Source: Streptomyces sp. NBC_01451 | GTDB taxonomy: Bacteria; Actinomycetota; Actinomycetes; Streptomycetales; Streptomycetaceae | Length of the DNA stretch: 64,000 nt | NCBI RefSeq assembly: GCF_036227485.1 | Contig: NZ_CP109479.1 | Coordinates: 7,316,001-7,380,000, forward strand | Direction of reading: 5' to 3' | Shown: in pieces, positions 35,898 through 47,974 of the stretch | Layout: every line of letters begins with the position of its first letter | Position numbering within the stretch: the stretch's first letter is position 1 | Notes under the pieces: generated by a model | What the model saw: the letters and a program-made list of their open reading frames with translations, nothing else | Databases searched by the model: none | What the model was told of the DNA's origin: nothing | Translations under genes and position numbers: made by a program

Positions 35898-37268
35898 ATG
35901 CCCAGTAGTCGTACCGGTCGGGCGCCCGTGCAGGGAGCTGTGCGGGTCCGTAGGCCCGCCGCTCCCCGGCCGCCCCGTGACAACCCCGTACGCCGTCTCC
36001 ACAGGCGCGTGCAGCGGGCCTGGGACCGGCCGCTGACCGCGTACTACGTGATCCTCGGGGGCTCCCTGCTGATCACGGTGCTCGGGCTGGTGATGGTCTA
36101 CTCGGCCTCCCAGATCAAGGCGCTCCAGCTGTCGCTGCCCGGTTCCTACTTCTTCCGCAAGCAGTTCCTCGCGGCCACGATCGGCGGCGTGCTGCTGTTC
36201 GCCGCCGCGCGCATGCCGGTGAAGCTGCACCGGGCCCTCGCCTACCCGATCCTCGCCGGCTCGGTCTTCCTGATGATCCTGGTGCAGGTGCCCGGGATAG
36301 GGATGGCGATCAACGGCAACCAGAACTGGATCTCGCTGGGCGGCTCCTTCCAGATCCAGCCGAGTGAGTTCGGCAAGCTCGCCCTGGTGCTGTGGGGCGC
36401 CGACCTGATCGCGCGCAAGGAGGACAAGCGGCTGCTCACACAGTGGAAGCACATGCTGGTGCCGCTGGTCCCGGTGGCCTTCATGCTGCTCGGCCTGATC
36501 ATGCTCGGCGGCGACATGGGGACGGCGATCATCCTCACCGCCATCCTGTTCGGGCTGCTGTGGCTGGCCGGGGCGCCCACCCGGCTGTTCGTGGGCGTGC
36601 TGTCCGTCGCCATGTTCATCGGCCTCGTCCTCATCAAGACCAGCCCCAACCGCATGGCCCGCTTCCAGTGCATCGGCGCCACCGAGCCCGGCACCGGGGC
36701 CACCTCCTGCTGGCAGGCCGTGCACGGCATCTACGCGCTCGCCTCCGGTGGCCTGTTCGGGTCGGGCCTCGGCGCGAGTGTGGAAAAATGGGGGCAACTG
36801 CCCGAAGCCCACACCGACTTCATCTTTGCCGTCACCGGTGAGGAACTGGGCCTGGCGGGGACGCTGTCGGTACTCGCCCTCTTCGCGGCCCTAGGCTATG
36901 CGGGTATCCGCGTGGCCGGACGCACGGAGGACCCCTTCGTGAGGTACGCCGCGGGAGGTGTGACCACCTGGATCACCGCTCAGGCAGTGATCAACATCGG
37001 TGCGGTGCTCGGCCTGCTGCCGATCGCCGGTGTCCCGCTCCCGCTGTTCTCCTACGGGGGCTCCGCCCTGCTGCCGACCATGTTCGCCGTCGGACTGCTG
37101 ATCGCCTTCGCCCGCGACGAACCGGGTGCGCGGGCGGCGCTTTCGTTGCGGCAACCCCGCTTTGGTAGAAAGCGGGGAACCGGGGGCCCGGTGTCCGATC
37201 GGAGCCCCCGGAGATGGAACACGATGAGACGGCGTGCCTCGGCGGCGCGTTCGTCCGGAGAGCGGTGA
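35898..37268 (+). CDS. ftsW: septal peptidoglycan glycosyltransferase FtsW
   Basis: A 456-aa SEDS-family membrane protein with about ten TM helices that polymerises lipid II at the septum. Motifs: ITVLGLVMVYSAS, NGNQNWISLGGSFQIQPSEFGKLAL, LGGDMGTAIIL, EAHTDFIFAVTGEELGLAG, and PLPLFSYGGSALLPTMFAVGLL. A basic, Arg/Pro-rich cytoplasmic N-terminus and C-terminus flank the core. ATG 35898 has GGGAGG 5 nt upstream. The last 35 codons encode two adjacent RNA hairpins (37155-37177 and 37181-37210). Confidence 0.96.
   Translation: MPSSRTGRAPVQGAVRVRRPAAPRPPRDNPVRRLHRRVQRAWDRPLTAYYVILGGSLLITVLGLVMVYSASQIKALQLSLPGSYFFRKQFLAATIGGVLLFAAARMPVKLHRALAYPILAGSVFLMILVQVPGIGMAINGNQNWISLGGSFQIQPSEFGKLALVLWGADLIARKEDKRLLTQWKHMLVPLVPVAFMLLGLIMLGGDMGTAIILTAILFGLLWLAGAPTRLFVGVLSVAMFIGLVLIKTSPNRMARFQCIGATEPGTGATSCWQAVHGIYALASGGLFGSGLGASVEKWGQLPEAHTDFIFAVTGEELGLAGTLSVLALFAALGYAGIRVAGRTEDPFVRYAAGGVTTWITAQAVINIGAVLGLLPIAGVPLPLFSYGGSALLPTMFAVGLLIAFARDEPGARAALSLRQPRFGRKRGTGGPVSDRSPRRWNTMRRRASAARSSGER
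37155..37210 (+). other. tandem hairpins inside the 3' end of ftsW
   Basis: CCCCGCTTT-GGTAG-AAAGCGGGG (37155-37177) is a 9-bp perfect stem. CGGGGGC...GCCCCCG (37181-37187 and 37204-37210) forms a second. Both lie within the ftsW coding sequence just before murG (37275). They could pause or attenuate transcription between ftsW and murG, or be incidental to GC-rich coding. Confidence 0.4.
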
Positions 37269-37274
37269 ATTTCG

Positions 37275-38366
37275 GTGCATGTCGTACTCGCCGGTGGGGG
37301 GACCGCCGGTCACATCGAGCCCGCGCTCGCCCTCGCGGACGCCCTGCGCAGGGCTGATCCCACAGTGGGGATCACGGCCCTGGGCACGGAACGCGGTCTG
37401 GAGACCCGGCTCGTCCCCGAGCGGGGCTATGACCTGGCGCTGATCCCAGCGGTCCCGCTGCCGCGCAAGCCCACCCCGGAACTGATCACCGTCCCCGGTC
37501 GGCTGCGCGGCACGATCAAGGCCGCCGAGCAGATCCTGGAGCGCACCAAGGCGGACTGTGTCGTCGGCTTCGGCGGCTATGTGGCCCTGCCCGGCTACCT
37601 CGCCGCCAAGCGCCTGGGCGTGCCGATCGTCGTCCACGAGGCCAACGCCCGCCCGGGCCTCGCCAACAAGATCGGCTCGCGGTACGCCGCCCAGGTCGCC
37701 GTCTCCACCCCCGACAGCAAGCTCCGCGACGCCCGCTACATCGGCATCCCGCTGCGCCGCTCGATCGCCACCCTCGACCGGGCCGCCGTGCGCCCCGAGG
37801 CGCGGGCCGCGTTCGGGCTCGACCCGAGCCTGCCGACGCTGCTGGTCTCGGGCGGCTCGCAGGGCGCCCGGCACCTCAACGAGGTGATCGAGCGGGTCGC
37901 GCCGTACCTCCAGCAGGCCGGCATCCAGGTGCTGCACGCGGTCGGCCCGAAGAACGAACTGCCGCAGGTGCACCAGATGCCGGGGATGCCCCCCTACATC
38001 CCGGTACCGTACGTGGACCGGATGGACCTCGCGTACGCCGCGGCCGACATGATGCTCTGCCGCGCGGGTGCGATGACCGTCGCCGAACTCTCCGCCGTCG
38101 GACTCCCGGCCGCCTACGTCCCACTGCCCATCGGCAACGGCGAACAGCGGCTGAACGCCCAGCCGGTGGTCAAGGCCGGCGGCGGACTCCTGGTCGACGA
38201 CGCGGAACTGACGCCCGAGTGGGTCCAGCGCCAGGTCCTGCCCGTGCTCGCCGACCCGCACCGGCTGTACGAGATGTCCCGCGCCGCCAGCGAGTTCGGC
38301 CGCCGGGACGCCGACGAGCTGCTCGTCGGCATGGTGTACGAGGCGATCGCCTCGCGCCACCGCTAG
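37275..38366 (+). CDS. murG: lipid II synthase MurG (GlcNAc transferase)
   Basis: A 363-aa GT-B glycosyltransferase that adds GlcNAc to lipid I on the cytoplasmic membrane face. The N-terminal GGGTAGHIEPALALADAL loop, FGGYVALPGYLAAKRLGVPIVVHEANA, the C-terminal VSGGSQGARHLNE, and LCRAGAMTVAELSAVGLPAAYVPLPIGNGEQRLNA (donor site) are all clear. GTG 37275 is 6 nt after the ftsW stop, with GAGAGCGG upstream. Confidence 0.96.
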   Translation: MHVVLAGGGTAGHIEPALALADALRRADPTVGITALGTERGLETRLVPERGYDLALIPAVPLPRKPTPELITVPGRLRGTIKAAEQILERTKADCVVGFGGYVALPGYLAAKRLGVPIVVHEANARPGLANKIGSRYAAQVAVSTPDSKLRDARYIGIPLRRSIATLDRAAVRPEARAAFGLDPSLPTLLVSGGSQGARHLNEVIERVAPYLQQAGIQVLHAVGPKNELPQVHQMPGMPPYIPVPYVDRMDLAYAAADMMLCRAGAMTVAELSAVGLPAAYVPLPIGNGEQRLNAQPVVKAGGGLLVDDAELTPEWVQRQVLPVLADPHRLYEMSRAASEFGRRDADELLVGMVYEAIASRHR

Positions 38367-38391
38367 GCGACGAGGGAAGGCAGGACAGGGC

Positions 38392-39210
38392 GTGGCCGGA
38401 GGAGCGACGACCGCCGAACGCGGCGAACGGCAGCAGGACACCTCCGGCCCGCCCCGCCGGCCGGGCCTCCTCGGCCGCCTGGGGCCGCACAGGCTGCGTA
38501 CGGCCGTCGTCGTGGCCCTCGCCCTGCTCGTCCTCGGCGGGGGCGTCCTCTGGGTCCTCTACGGGTCGCGGTGGACGCGGGTGGAGCGCGTATCGGTGTC
38601 GGGGACCGGCGTTCTGACGCAGGCGCAGGTGCGGGAAGCCGCCGACGTGCCGGTCGGGGAACCGCTCGTTTCCGTCGACACCGACGCGATCGAGTCCCGA
38701 CTTCTCAGGAAATTGCCCCGAATTGACTCGGTTGAGGTCACTCGGTCCTGGCCGCACGGAATCGGGCTGAAAGTGGTCGAACGCACCCCGGTTCTGATTG
38801 TCGAAAGCACCGGTAATGGGGGCAAGTATGTCGAAGTGGACGCGAAAGGCGCGCGATTCGCGACGGTTTCAGATGCCCCCAAAGGTGTACCCGCATTGGA
38901 ATTGACGCTGTCCCGGACCGGTTCGCAGACCGCCAGTCTGCGCCGGTTCGGCAGCGACCGGCTGGTGCGCGAGGCGGTGCGGGTGGCGGGCGACCTGCCG
39001 GCCGCCGTCGCGCGCGCCGTCCGGACCGTCAAGGTGGGCTCGTACGACTCCGTCTCGCTGGAGTTGGGCGACGGCCGGACCGTCGCGTGGGGGAGCGGCG
39101 AGAAGGGTGGCGCGAAAGCCCGGGCGCTCACCGCTCTCATGAAAGCGGCTCCGGGTGCCCGGCACTTCGACGTCAGCGTGCCCACCGCCCCTGCGTCATC
39201 AGGGAGTTGA
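38392..39210 (+). CDS. ftsQ: cell division protein FtsQ
   Basis: A 272-aa bitopic protein. An Arg-rich cytoplasmic tail (1-35) precedes one TM helix (about 37-58). The POTRA domain follows (VERVSVSGTGVLTQAQVREAADVPVGEPLVSVDTDAIESRLLRKLPRIDSVEVTRSWPHGIGLKVVERTPV), then the FtsQ beta domain. It bridges the FtsL-DivIC complex to early divisome proteins. GTG 38392. Codons between 38697 and 38917 use many A/T third positions (AAA, ATT, GAA, GTT), unlike the flanking parts. Confidence 0.92.
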   Translation: MAGGATTAERGERQQDTSGPPRRPGLLGRLGPHRLRTAVVVALALLVLGGGVLWVLYGSRWTRVERVSVSGTGVLTQAQVREAADVPVGEPLVSVDTDAIESRLLRKLPRIDSVEVTRSWPHGIGLKVVERTPVLIVESTGNGGKYVEVDAKGARFATVSDAPKGVPALELTLSRTGSQTASLRRFGSDRLVREAVRVAGDLPAAVARAVRTVKVGSYDSVSLELGDGRTVAWGSGEKGGAKARALTALMKAAPGARHFDVSVPTAPASSGS

Positions 39211-39486
39211 CGCCTGTTCGCGCAGGCCACCACCCTGGTTGGGCATCGCTATGGCTGATCACATAGGGTGAAAAGAAAAACGGGAGGTTCGGCGTGTTCG
39301 TTGAACGTGCGCCACTTGTCGACTTAGTGTCCTGTTCGGAAGAGTCCAAGGAACAGACACACTGGTAACCCTAAACTTCAACGTTAGGGTTCGGGTCGGC
39401 GTTCGGACCGTCCCACTTCGGCATGAGTTGTCCGTTCGCCGCAATCGCGGACGGCGACACGTAACTCGAGGCGAGAGGCCTTCGAC
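39211..39486 (+). promoter_or_regulatory. ftsZ leader and promoter region
   Basis: This 276-bp gap is AT-richer than its surroundings. A candidate promoter is TTGAAC (39301-39306), 18 nt, TAGTGT (39325-39330). A perfect 8-bp inverted repeat, AACCCTAA/TTAGGGTT (39367-39374, 39384-39391), lies in the leader. Three GACAC sequences, the core recognised by the sporulation regulator WhiA, occur (39327-39331 reverse, 39356-39360, 39456-39460). An imperfect repeat CTATG/CATAG lies at 39249-39266. In S. coelicolor the equivalent region holds several ftsZ promoters including a sporulation-induced one. Confidence 0.6.
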
Positions 39487-40677
39487 GTGGCAGCACCGCA
39501 GAACTACCTCGCAGTCATCAAAGTCATCGGTGTCGGCGGCGGTGGTGTCAATGCCATCAACCGGATGATCGAGGTCGGTCTGAAGGGCGTCGAGTTCATC
39601 GCCATCAACACCGATGCTCAGGCGCTGTTGATGAGCGACGCCGACGTCAAGCTCGACGTCGGCCGCGAACTCACCCGCGGACTCGGCGCCGGCGCCAACC
39701 CGGCCGTCGGCCGCAAGGCGGCAGAGGACCACCGCGAGGAGATCGAGGAGGTCCTCAAGGGGGCCGACATGGTCTTCGTGACAGCCGGCGAGGGAGGCGG
39801 CACCGGCACCGGCGGCGCGCCCGTCGTCGCCAACATCGCCCGCAACCTCGGCGCCCTCACCATCGGCGTGGTCACCCGCCCCTTCACCTTCGAAGGGCGG
39901 CGCCGCGCCAACCAGGCCGAGGACGGCATCGCGGAACTCCGCGAAGAGGTCGACACCCTCATCGTCATCCCCAACGACCGGCTGCTGTCCATCTCGGACC
40001 GCCAGGTCTCGGTCCTCGACGCCTTCAAGTCGGCGGACCAGGTCCTGCTCTCCGGTGTCCAGGGCATCACCGACCTGATCACCACCCCCGGTCTGATCAA
40101 CCTCGACTTCGCGGACGTCAAGTCCGTGATGTCCGAGGCGGGTTCGGCCCTCATGGGCATCGGCTCGGCCCGCGGCGACGACCGCGCGGTGGCGGCGGCG
40201 GAGATGGCGATCTCCTCGCCCCTCCTCGAAGCCTCCATCGACGGCGCCCGGGGCGTCCTGCTCTCCATCTCCGGTGGCTCCGACCTCGGCCTGTTCGAGA
40301 TCAACGAGGCCGCCCAGCTGGTCAGCGAGGCCGCGCACCCCGAGGCCAACATCATCTTCGGTGCCGTCATCGACGACGCCCTCGGTGACGAGGTCCGGGT
40401 CACGGTCATCGCGGCCGGCTTCGACGGGGGCCAGCCTCCGCCGAAGCGCGACAACATCCTCGGCTCGGCCGGCGCCAAGCGGGACGAACCCGCGCCGGTA
40501 CGGCCCAGCGAGAGCCGTCCGTCCTTCGGGTCGCTCGGCAGCGTCACGCCGAGGGAGGCCCCGGCGCCCGCCCCGGAGCCGGTCGGCGAGCTCCCGGTGT
40601 CCCCGCCGGTTCCGCCGTCCCGGTCCTACTCGGACAGCACGGCCGAGGAACTGGACGTGCCGGACTTCCTGAAGTGA
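39487..40677 (+). CDS. ftsZ: cell division GTPase FtsZ
   Basis: A 396-aa tubulin homologue that polymerises into the Z-ring. The GTP-binding loop GGGTGTGG spans 103-110, preceded by VTAGEG. The T7 loop [11 protein letters not shown] carries the catalytic Asp. A disordered linker (about 320-385) leads to the C-terminal peptide ELDVPDFLK, which binds SepF and other partners in actinobacteria. GTG 39487 has GAGAGG 8 nt upstream. The stop overlaps the next gene (GTGA). Confidence 0.97.
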   Translation: MAAPQNYLAVIKVIGVGGGGVNAINRMIEVGLKGVEFIAINTDAQALLMSDADVKLDVGRELTRGLGAGANPAVGRKAAEDHREEIEEVLKGADMVFVTAGEGGGTGTGGAPVVANIARNLGALTIGVVTRPFTFEGRRRANQAEDGIAELREEVDTLIVIPNDRLLSISDRQVSVLDAFKSADQVLLSGVQGITDLITTPGLINLDFADVKSVMSEAGSALMGIGSARGDDRAVAAAEMAISSPLLEASIDGARGVLLSISGGSDLGLFEINEAAQLVSEAAHPEANIIFGAVIDDALGDEVRVTVIAAGFDGGQPPPKRDNILGSAGAKRDEPAPVRPSESRPSFGSLGSVTPREAPAPAPEPVGELPVSPPVPPSRSYSDSTAEELDVPDFLK

Positions 40678-41420
40678 TAGGACAACGCTCCGCAACGAGC
40701 GACGAGAGCGGCGCGCACTTCGCCTTCACCGACCGGTGGGGCGGGGTGAGCGCCGTTCCGTACGAGGAGCTCAACCTCGGTGGAGCGGTCGGCGACGAAC
40801 CGGAGGCCGTCCGCACGAACCGTGAACTGGCCGCCAAGTCCCTGGGTCTCGACCCGGACCGGGTGGTCTGGATGAACCAGGTGCACGGCAACGATGTCGC
40901 CGTGGTCGACGGTCCGTCGAGCACCCGGCCCACCCGGCTCGTCCCGCCCGTGGACGGCCTGGTCACCGCGACCCGCGGGCTCGCCCTCGCCGTCCTCACC
41001 GCCGACTGCGTCCCGGTCCTGCTGGCCGACCCGGTCGCCGGGGTGGTCGCCGCGGCCCACGCGGGCAGGCCCGGTATGGTCGCCGGGATCGTCCCCGCCG
41101 CCGTGGACGCCATGGAGTCGCTCGGCGCCGACCCTGCCAGGATCGTCGCCCGCACCGGCCCCGCGGTCTGCGGCCGGTGCTACGAGGTGCCGGAGGAGAT
41201 GCGCGCCGACGTCGCCGCCGTCGAACCCGCCGCTCACGCCGAGACCGGCTGGGGCACCCCGGCGGTCGACGTGGTCGCGGGAGTGCACGCCCAGTTGGAG
41301 CGGCTCGGGGTGCGTGACCGGCAGCGGTCGCCGGTGTGCACGCGGGAGTCCGCCGACCATTTCTCGTATCGCCGTGACCGGACCACCGGGCGGCTCGCAG
41401 GCTATGTCTGGCTGGACTGA
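40674..41420 (+). CDS. pgeF: YfiH/YlmD-family protein (PgeF-like)
   Basis: A 248-aa protein of the DUF152/LACC1 family. Metal and active-site motifs are [34 protein letters not shown] and [16 protein letters not shown] [13 protein letters not shown]. Members are copper/zinc enzymes with purine-nucleoside phosphorylase or laccase activity. E. coli YfiH (PgeF) removes misincorporated L-Ser from UDP-MurNAc, which would suit its place beside mur genes. GTG 40674 overlaps the ftsZ stop. This is ylmD of the Streptomyces ylmDE pair. Confidence 0.88.
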   Translation: MIGQRSATSDESGAHFAFTDRWGGVSAVPYEELNLGGAVGDEPEAVRTNRELAAKSLGLDPDRVVWMNQVHGNDVAVVDGPSSTRPTRLVPPVDGLVTATRGLALAVLTADCVPVLLADPVAGVVAAAHAGRPGMVAGIVPAAVDAMESLGADPARIVARTGPAVCGRCYEVPEEMRADVAAVEPAAHAETGWGTPAVDVVAGVHAQLERLGVRDRQRSPVCTRESADHFSYRRDRTTGRLAGYVWLD

Positions 41421-41426
41421 TAGGAC

Positions 41427-42146
41427 ATGACGGACCGTAAGGGAGAGATCGCCGCAAATCTGGCGGTGGTCGAGGAGCGTATCGCGACGGCCTGCTCGGC
41501 GGCTGGCCGCAAGCGCGGGGAGGTGACGCTGATCGTCGTCACCAAGACCTACCCCGCGAGCGATGTGCGGATCCTGTGGGAGCTCGGTGTGCGTCATGTG
41601 GCCGAGAACCGGGACCAGGACGCGGCGCCCAAGGCTGCGGCGTGCGCCGATCTGTCGCTCACCTGGCACTTTGTGGGCCAGTTGCAGACCAACAAGGTAC
41701 GTTCCGTGGTCGGTTACGCAGGTGTCGTGCAGTCCGTCGACCGTGACCGGCTGGTCTCCGGACTGTCCAGGGAGGCCGTGCGGGCCGGGCGCGAGGTGGG
41801 CTGTCTGATCCAGGTCGCGCTGGACGCGGGGGAGAGCGAGCGGGGGGAGCGCGGAGGCGTGGGGCCGGGCGGGATCGGGGAGTTGGCCGACCTGGTCGCC
41901 GGGGCCGAGGGGCTCAGACTCGACGGGCTGATGACCGTCGCACCGCTGACCGGACCGTACGCCGGACGTGAACTTGTGGCGTTCGAGCGGCTGATGGATT
42001 TGTCGACTGCTATGCGCCGCACGCATCCGGCTGCGAACATGGTGTCCGCAGGGATGAGTGCGGACCTCGAAAAGGCCGTGGCGGCCGGGGCGACACATGT
42101 GCGCGTCGGCAGTGCGGTACTCGGAGTCCGTCCCAGGCTCGGGTAA
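41427..42146 (+). CDS. YggS/YlmE-family PLP-binding protein
   Basis: A 239-aa fold-type III PLP protein. The cofactor lysine is in LIVVTKTYPA, with GENRDQD-like VAENRDQDAAPKAA, WHFVGQLQTNKVRSVV, LDGLMTVAP and MSAGMSADLEKAVAAGATHVRVG. Family members regulate vitamin B6 and amino-acid homeostasis and have no known catalysis. Conserved next to ftsZ and sepF in Gram-positives; the role in division is unclear. ATG 41427 is 6 nt after pgeF. Confidence 0.92.
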   Translation: MTDRKGEIAANLAVVEERIATACSAAGRKRGEVTLIVVTKTYPASDVRILWELGVRHVAENRDQDAAPKAAACADLSLTWHFVGQLQTNKVRSVVGYAGVVQSVDRDRLVSGLSREAVRAGREVGCLIQVALDAGESERGERGGVGPGGIGELADLVAGAEGLRLDGLMTVAPLTGPYAGRELVAFERLMDLSTAMRRTHPAANMVSAGMSADLEKAVAAGATHVRVGSAVLGVRPRLG

Positions 42147-42275
42147 CGTCGCCAGGAAGTCGGACCACAGCAGAAAATATGGTCATTGCCGCTGAGAGGC
42201 GACAATAACGACCTCGTGGATCGCGGGCACTTGGCACTCGTCAGTCGATCCACCACAGAGCGGAGGACTCAGAGC

Positions 42276-42935
42276 ATGGCCGGCGCGATGCGCAAGATGG
42301 CGGTCTACCTCGGCCTCGTGGAGGACGATGGGTACGACGGCCGGGGATTCGACCCCGATGACGACTTCGAGCCCGAACTCGACCCGGAACCCGAGCGCGA
42401 CCTGCGGCGGCGTGAGCCCTCGCATCAGCCGCACGGTTCGCACCAGTCCCACCAGTCTCATCAGTCCCAAAGGGACGAATCGGTACGAGTGGTGCAGCCG
42501 TCCGCTCCGCGGGATCCGGTGTCGCACTCCGCTTCGCTGGGCGCGGAATCCGGGCGTCCGGCGCGGATCGCGCCCGTGGCGTCCATCACACAAGAACGTC
42601 AAAGCCTGGAGAAGAACGCACCGGTGATCATGCCCAAGGTCGTGTCGGAACGAGAGCCTTACCGGATCACCACGCTCCACCCCCGGACCTACAACGAGGC
42701 CCGTACCATCGGGGAACACTTCCGTGAGGGCACGCCTGTGATCATGAATCTCACTGAGATGGATGACACAGATGCGAAGCGACTTGTCGACTTTGCGGCC
42801 GGTTTGGTGTTTGGTCTTCACGGCAGCATCGAGCGGGTGACGCAGAAGGTGTTCCTGTTGTCGCCTGCTAACGTCGATGTCACGGCGGAGGACAAGGCCC
42901 GCATCGCAGAGGGCGGGTTCTTCAACCAGAGCTGA
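42276..42935 (+). CDS. sepF: cell division protein SepF
   Basis: A 219-aa protein. The N-terminal amphipathic membrane anchor ([16 protein letters not shown]) is followed by an acidic then low-complexity linker containing [16 protein letters not shown]. The C-terminal SepF domain (about 120-210) is [67 protein letters not shown]. SepF tethers FtsZ to the membrane, essential in actinobacteria that lack FtsA. ATG 42276 has GGAGG 10 nt upstream; in-frame upstream codons lack a ribosome site. Confidence 0.95.
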   Translation: MAGAMRKMAVYLGLVEDDGYDGRGFDPDDDFEPELDPEPERDLRRREPSHQPHGSHQSHQSHQSQRDESVRVVQPSAPRDPVSHSASLGAESGRPARIAPVASITQERQSLEKNAPVIMPKVVSEREPYRITTLHPRTYNEARTIGEHFREGTPVIMNLTEMDDTDAKRLVDFAAGLVFGLHGSIERVTQKVFLLSPANVDVTAEDKARIAEGGFFNQS

Positions 42936-43020
42936 GACGCACGACCGGAAACAGCAGTAACAGGGCACACCAACAGCAGTACCGACAGCACGGAAACATG
43001 GGGAGAGGGAAGCGCGGATC

Positions 43021-43311
43021 ATGAGCGTGGTTGGACAGGTTCTCTACATCGCGCTGATGTGCTTCCTCATCGTGCTGATCTTCCGGTTGGTCATGGACTA
43101 CGTCTTCCAGTTCGCCCGCTCATGGCAGCCCGGCAAGGCGATGGTGGTCATTCTGGAGGCCACCTACACTGTCACTGATCCACCGCTCAAGCTTCTGCGG
43201 CGGGTCATCCCGCCGTTGCGTCTCGGGGGCGTGGCGCTCGACCTGTCCTTCTTCGTACTGATGATCATCGTGTACATCCTGATCACCGTCGTCAGGTCGG
43301 TGTTGGTGTGA
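43021..43311 (+). CDS. YggT-family membrane protein (SepG/YlmG)
   Basis: A 96-aa protein with two TM helices (about 6-25 and 73-93) around a loop holding the signature EATYTVTDPPLKLLRRVIPPLRLGGVALDLSFF. In Streptomyces the homologue SepG between sepF and divIVA helps localise FtsZ rings and shapes the sporulation nucleoid. ATG 43021 has a GAGAGGGA site. It is 85 bp after sepF. Confidence 0.92.
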   Translation: MSVVGQVLYIALMCFLIVLIFRLVMDYVFQFARSWQPGKAMVVILEATYTVTDPPLKLLRRVIPPLRLGGVALDLSFFVLMIIVYILITVVRSVLV

Positions 43312-43357
43312 ACGATACGGTCTTGCCGAATGCCGACGACTACGTTGAGGTGAAGAG

Positions 43358-44632
43358 ATGCCATTGACCCCCGAGGATGTGCGGAACAAGCAGTTCACGA
43401 CCGTCCGCCTCCGAGAAGGCTATGACGAGGACGAGGTCGACGCCTTCCTCGACGAGGTTGAAGCCGAACTGACCCGCCTGCTCCGCGAGAACGAGGACCT
43501 GCGCGCCAAGCTGGCCGCTGCCACGCGTGCCGCTGCCCAGAACCAGCAGCAGCAGGGCATGCGCAAGCCTCCGGAACAGGACCAGCAGCAGGGCATGCAA
43601 CAACAGGGTATGCAGCAACAGGGCATGCCCCAGCAAGGCATGCCGCAGGGCATGCGAGGCCCCGGCGGCCCGGTGCCCGCCGGCATATCGGGCCCGCCGC
43701 AGCAGCAGATGGGCGGCCCCATGGGCGGCCCGCCCCAGCTGCCCAGCGGTGCGCCGCAGTTGCCCCCCGGCCCCGGTGGCCAGGGTGGCCCGCAGGGTCC
43801 CGGCCCGATGGGTCAGGGCCCCATGGGTCAGGGCCCGATGCAGGGACAGATGGGTCAGGGCCCCATGGGCCAGGGCCCGATGCAGGGACAGATGGGCCAG
43901 GGCGGTATGCCCGGCCAGATGCAGCAGATGCCCGGTCAGCAGATGCAGGGTCAGATGCAGCAGATGGGCGGCCCGATGGGCGGTCCCCCGCAGATGATGG
44001 GCGGCCCCGGTCAGGGTCCCGGTGGCGACAGCGCCGCGCGTGTTCTCTCGCTGGCCCAGCAGACCGCCGACCAGGCGATCGCCGAGGCCCGGTCCGAGGC
44101 CAACAAGATCGTCGGCGAGGCACGCAGCCGCGCCGAGGGTCTGGAGCGCGATGCCCGCGCCAAGGCCGACGCTCTTGAGCGGGACGCCCAGGAGAAGCAC
44201 CGCGTCGCGATGGGCTCCCTGGAGTCCGCTCGCGCCACGCTGGAGCGCAAGGTCGAGGATCTGCGCGGCTTCGAGCGCGAGTACCGCACCCGCCTGAAGT
44301 CCTACCTGGAGTCGCAGCTGCGTCAGCTGGAGACCCAGGCCGACGACTCGCTGGCCCCGCCGCGCACTCCGGCCACGGCCTCCCTGCCGCCGTCCCCGGC
44401 GCCCTCGATGGCTCCGGCCGGTGCCGGTGCCCCGTCGTACGGCGGCAACCAGGGCATGGGCGGCCAGGGCATGGGTGGTCCCGGCCCGGCCGGTCCGTCC
44501 TACGGCGGCCAGCAGCAGATGTCCCCGGCCATGACCCAGCCCATGGCTCCGGTCCGGCCGCAGGGCCCGTCTCCGATGGGTCAGGCTCCCTCACCGATGC
44601 GCGGCTTCCTGATCGACGAGGACGACAACTGA
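43358..44632 (+). CDS. divIVA: polar growth protein DivIVA
   Basis: A 424-aa coiled-coil protein. The N-terminal membrane-binding segment ([46 protein letters not shown]) is followed by a long Gln/Met/Gly/Pro-rich insert (about 65-225) of repeated QQQGMQ and MGQGPMQGQ units. The second coiled coil follows (about 230-325), then a Gly/Pro-rich C-terminus ending GFLIDEDDN. It marks hyphal tips and directs apical wall growth and branching. ATG 43358 has GAGGTGAAGAG. Terminated at 44671-44702. Confidence 0.96.
   Translation: MPLTPEDVRNKQFTTVRLREGYDEDEVDAFLDEVEAELTRLLRENEDLRAKLAAATRAAAQNQQQQGMRKPPEQDQQQGMQQQGMQQQGMPQQGMPQGMRGPGGPVPAGISGPPQQQMGGPMGGPPQLPSGAPQLPPGPGGQGGPQGPGPMGQGPMGQGPMQGQMGQGPMGQGPMQGQMGQGGMPGQMQQMPGQQMQGQMQQMGGPMGGPPQMMGGPGQGPGGDSAARVLSLAQQTADQAIAEARSEANKIVGEARSRAEGLERDARAKADALERDAQEKHRVAMGSLESARATLERKVEDLRGFEREYRTRLKSYLESQLRQLETQADDSLAPPRTPATASLPPSPAPSMAPAGAGAPSYGGNQGMGGQGMGGPGPAGPSYGGQQQMSPAMTQPMAPVRPQGPSPMGQAPSPMRGFLIDEDDN
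43560..43990 (+). repeat. in-frame Gln/Met/Gly repeats in divIVA
   Basis: Tandem in-frame repeats encode QQGMQ, QGMPQ and, at about 43805-43905, two near-identical copies of the unit [14 protein letters not shown]. The DNA repeat is long enough to recombine or slip, so length may differ between strains. Confidence 0.8.
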
Positions 44633-44670
44633 CGGCCTTTAGTACGCCTTAGGCGTCGTCGGCGTTCAGT

Positions 44671-44702
44671 GCGGGGCCCCGGATTTTCTTCCGGGGCCCC
44701 GC
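44671..44702 (+). terminator. intrinsic terminator of dcw cluster
   Basis: A 13-bp perfect stem (arms 44671-44683 and 44690-44702) with a TTTTCT loop, followed by CCTTTT. It lies 38 bp after the divIVA stop. Confidence 0.88.
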
Positions 44703-44752
44703 CCTTTTGCGTTGCCCACTTCCGTGCCGTGACGTTCGTGCCGTGGCGCACG

Positions 44753-44793
44753 AAGGCCCGGTTCCGCCGAGTCGGTCGGTGGAACCGGGCCTT
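44753..44793. terminator. terminator of ileS (bidirectional)
   Basis: AAGGCCCGGTTCC (44753-44765) pairs perfectly with GGAACCGGGCCTT (44781-44793), with T-rich flanks on both strands. It is 23 bp past the ileS stop on the minus strand. Confidence 0.8.
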
Positions 44794-44816
44794 TGTACGT
44801 CCTGCTGTGTGTGCCG

Positions 44817-47966
<3,150 letters not shown>

Positions 47967-47974
47967 CAGCGAGC

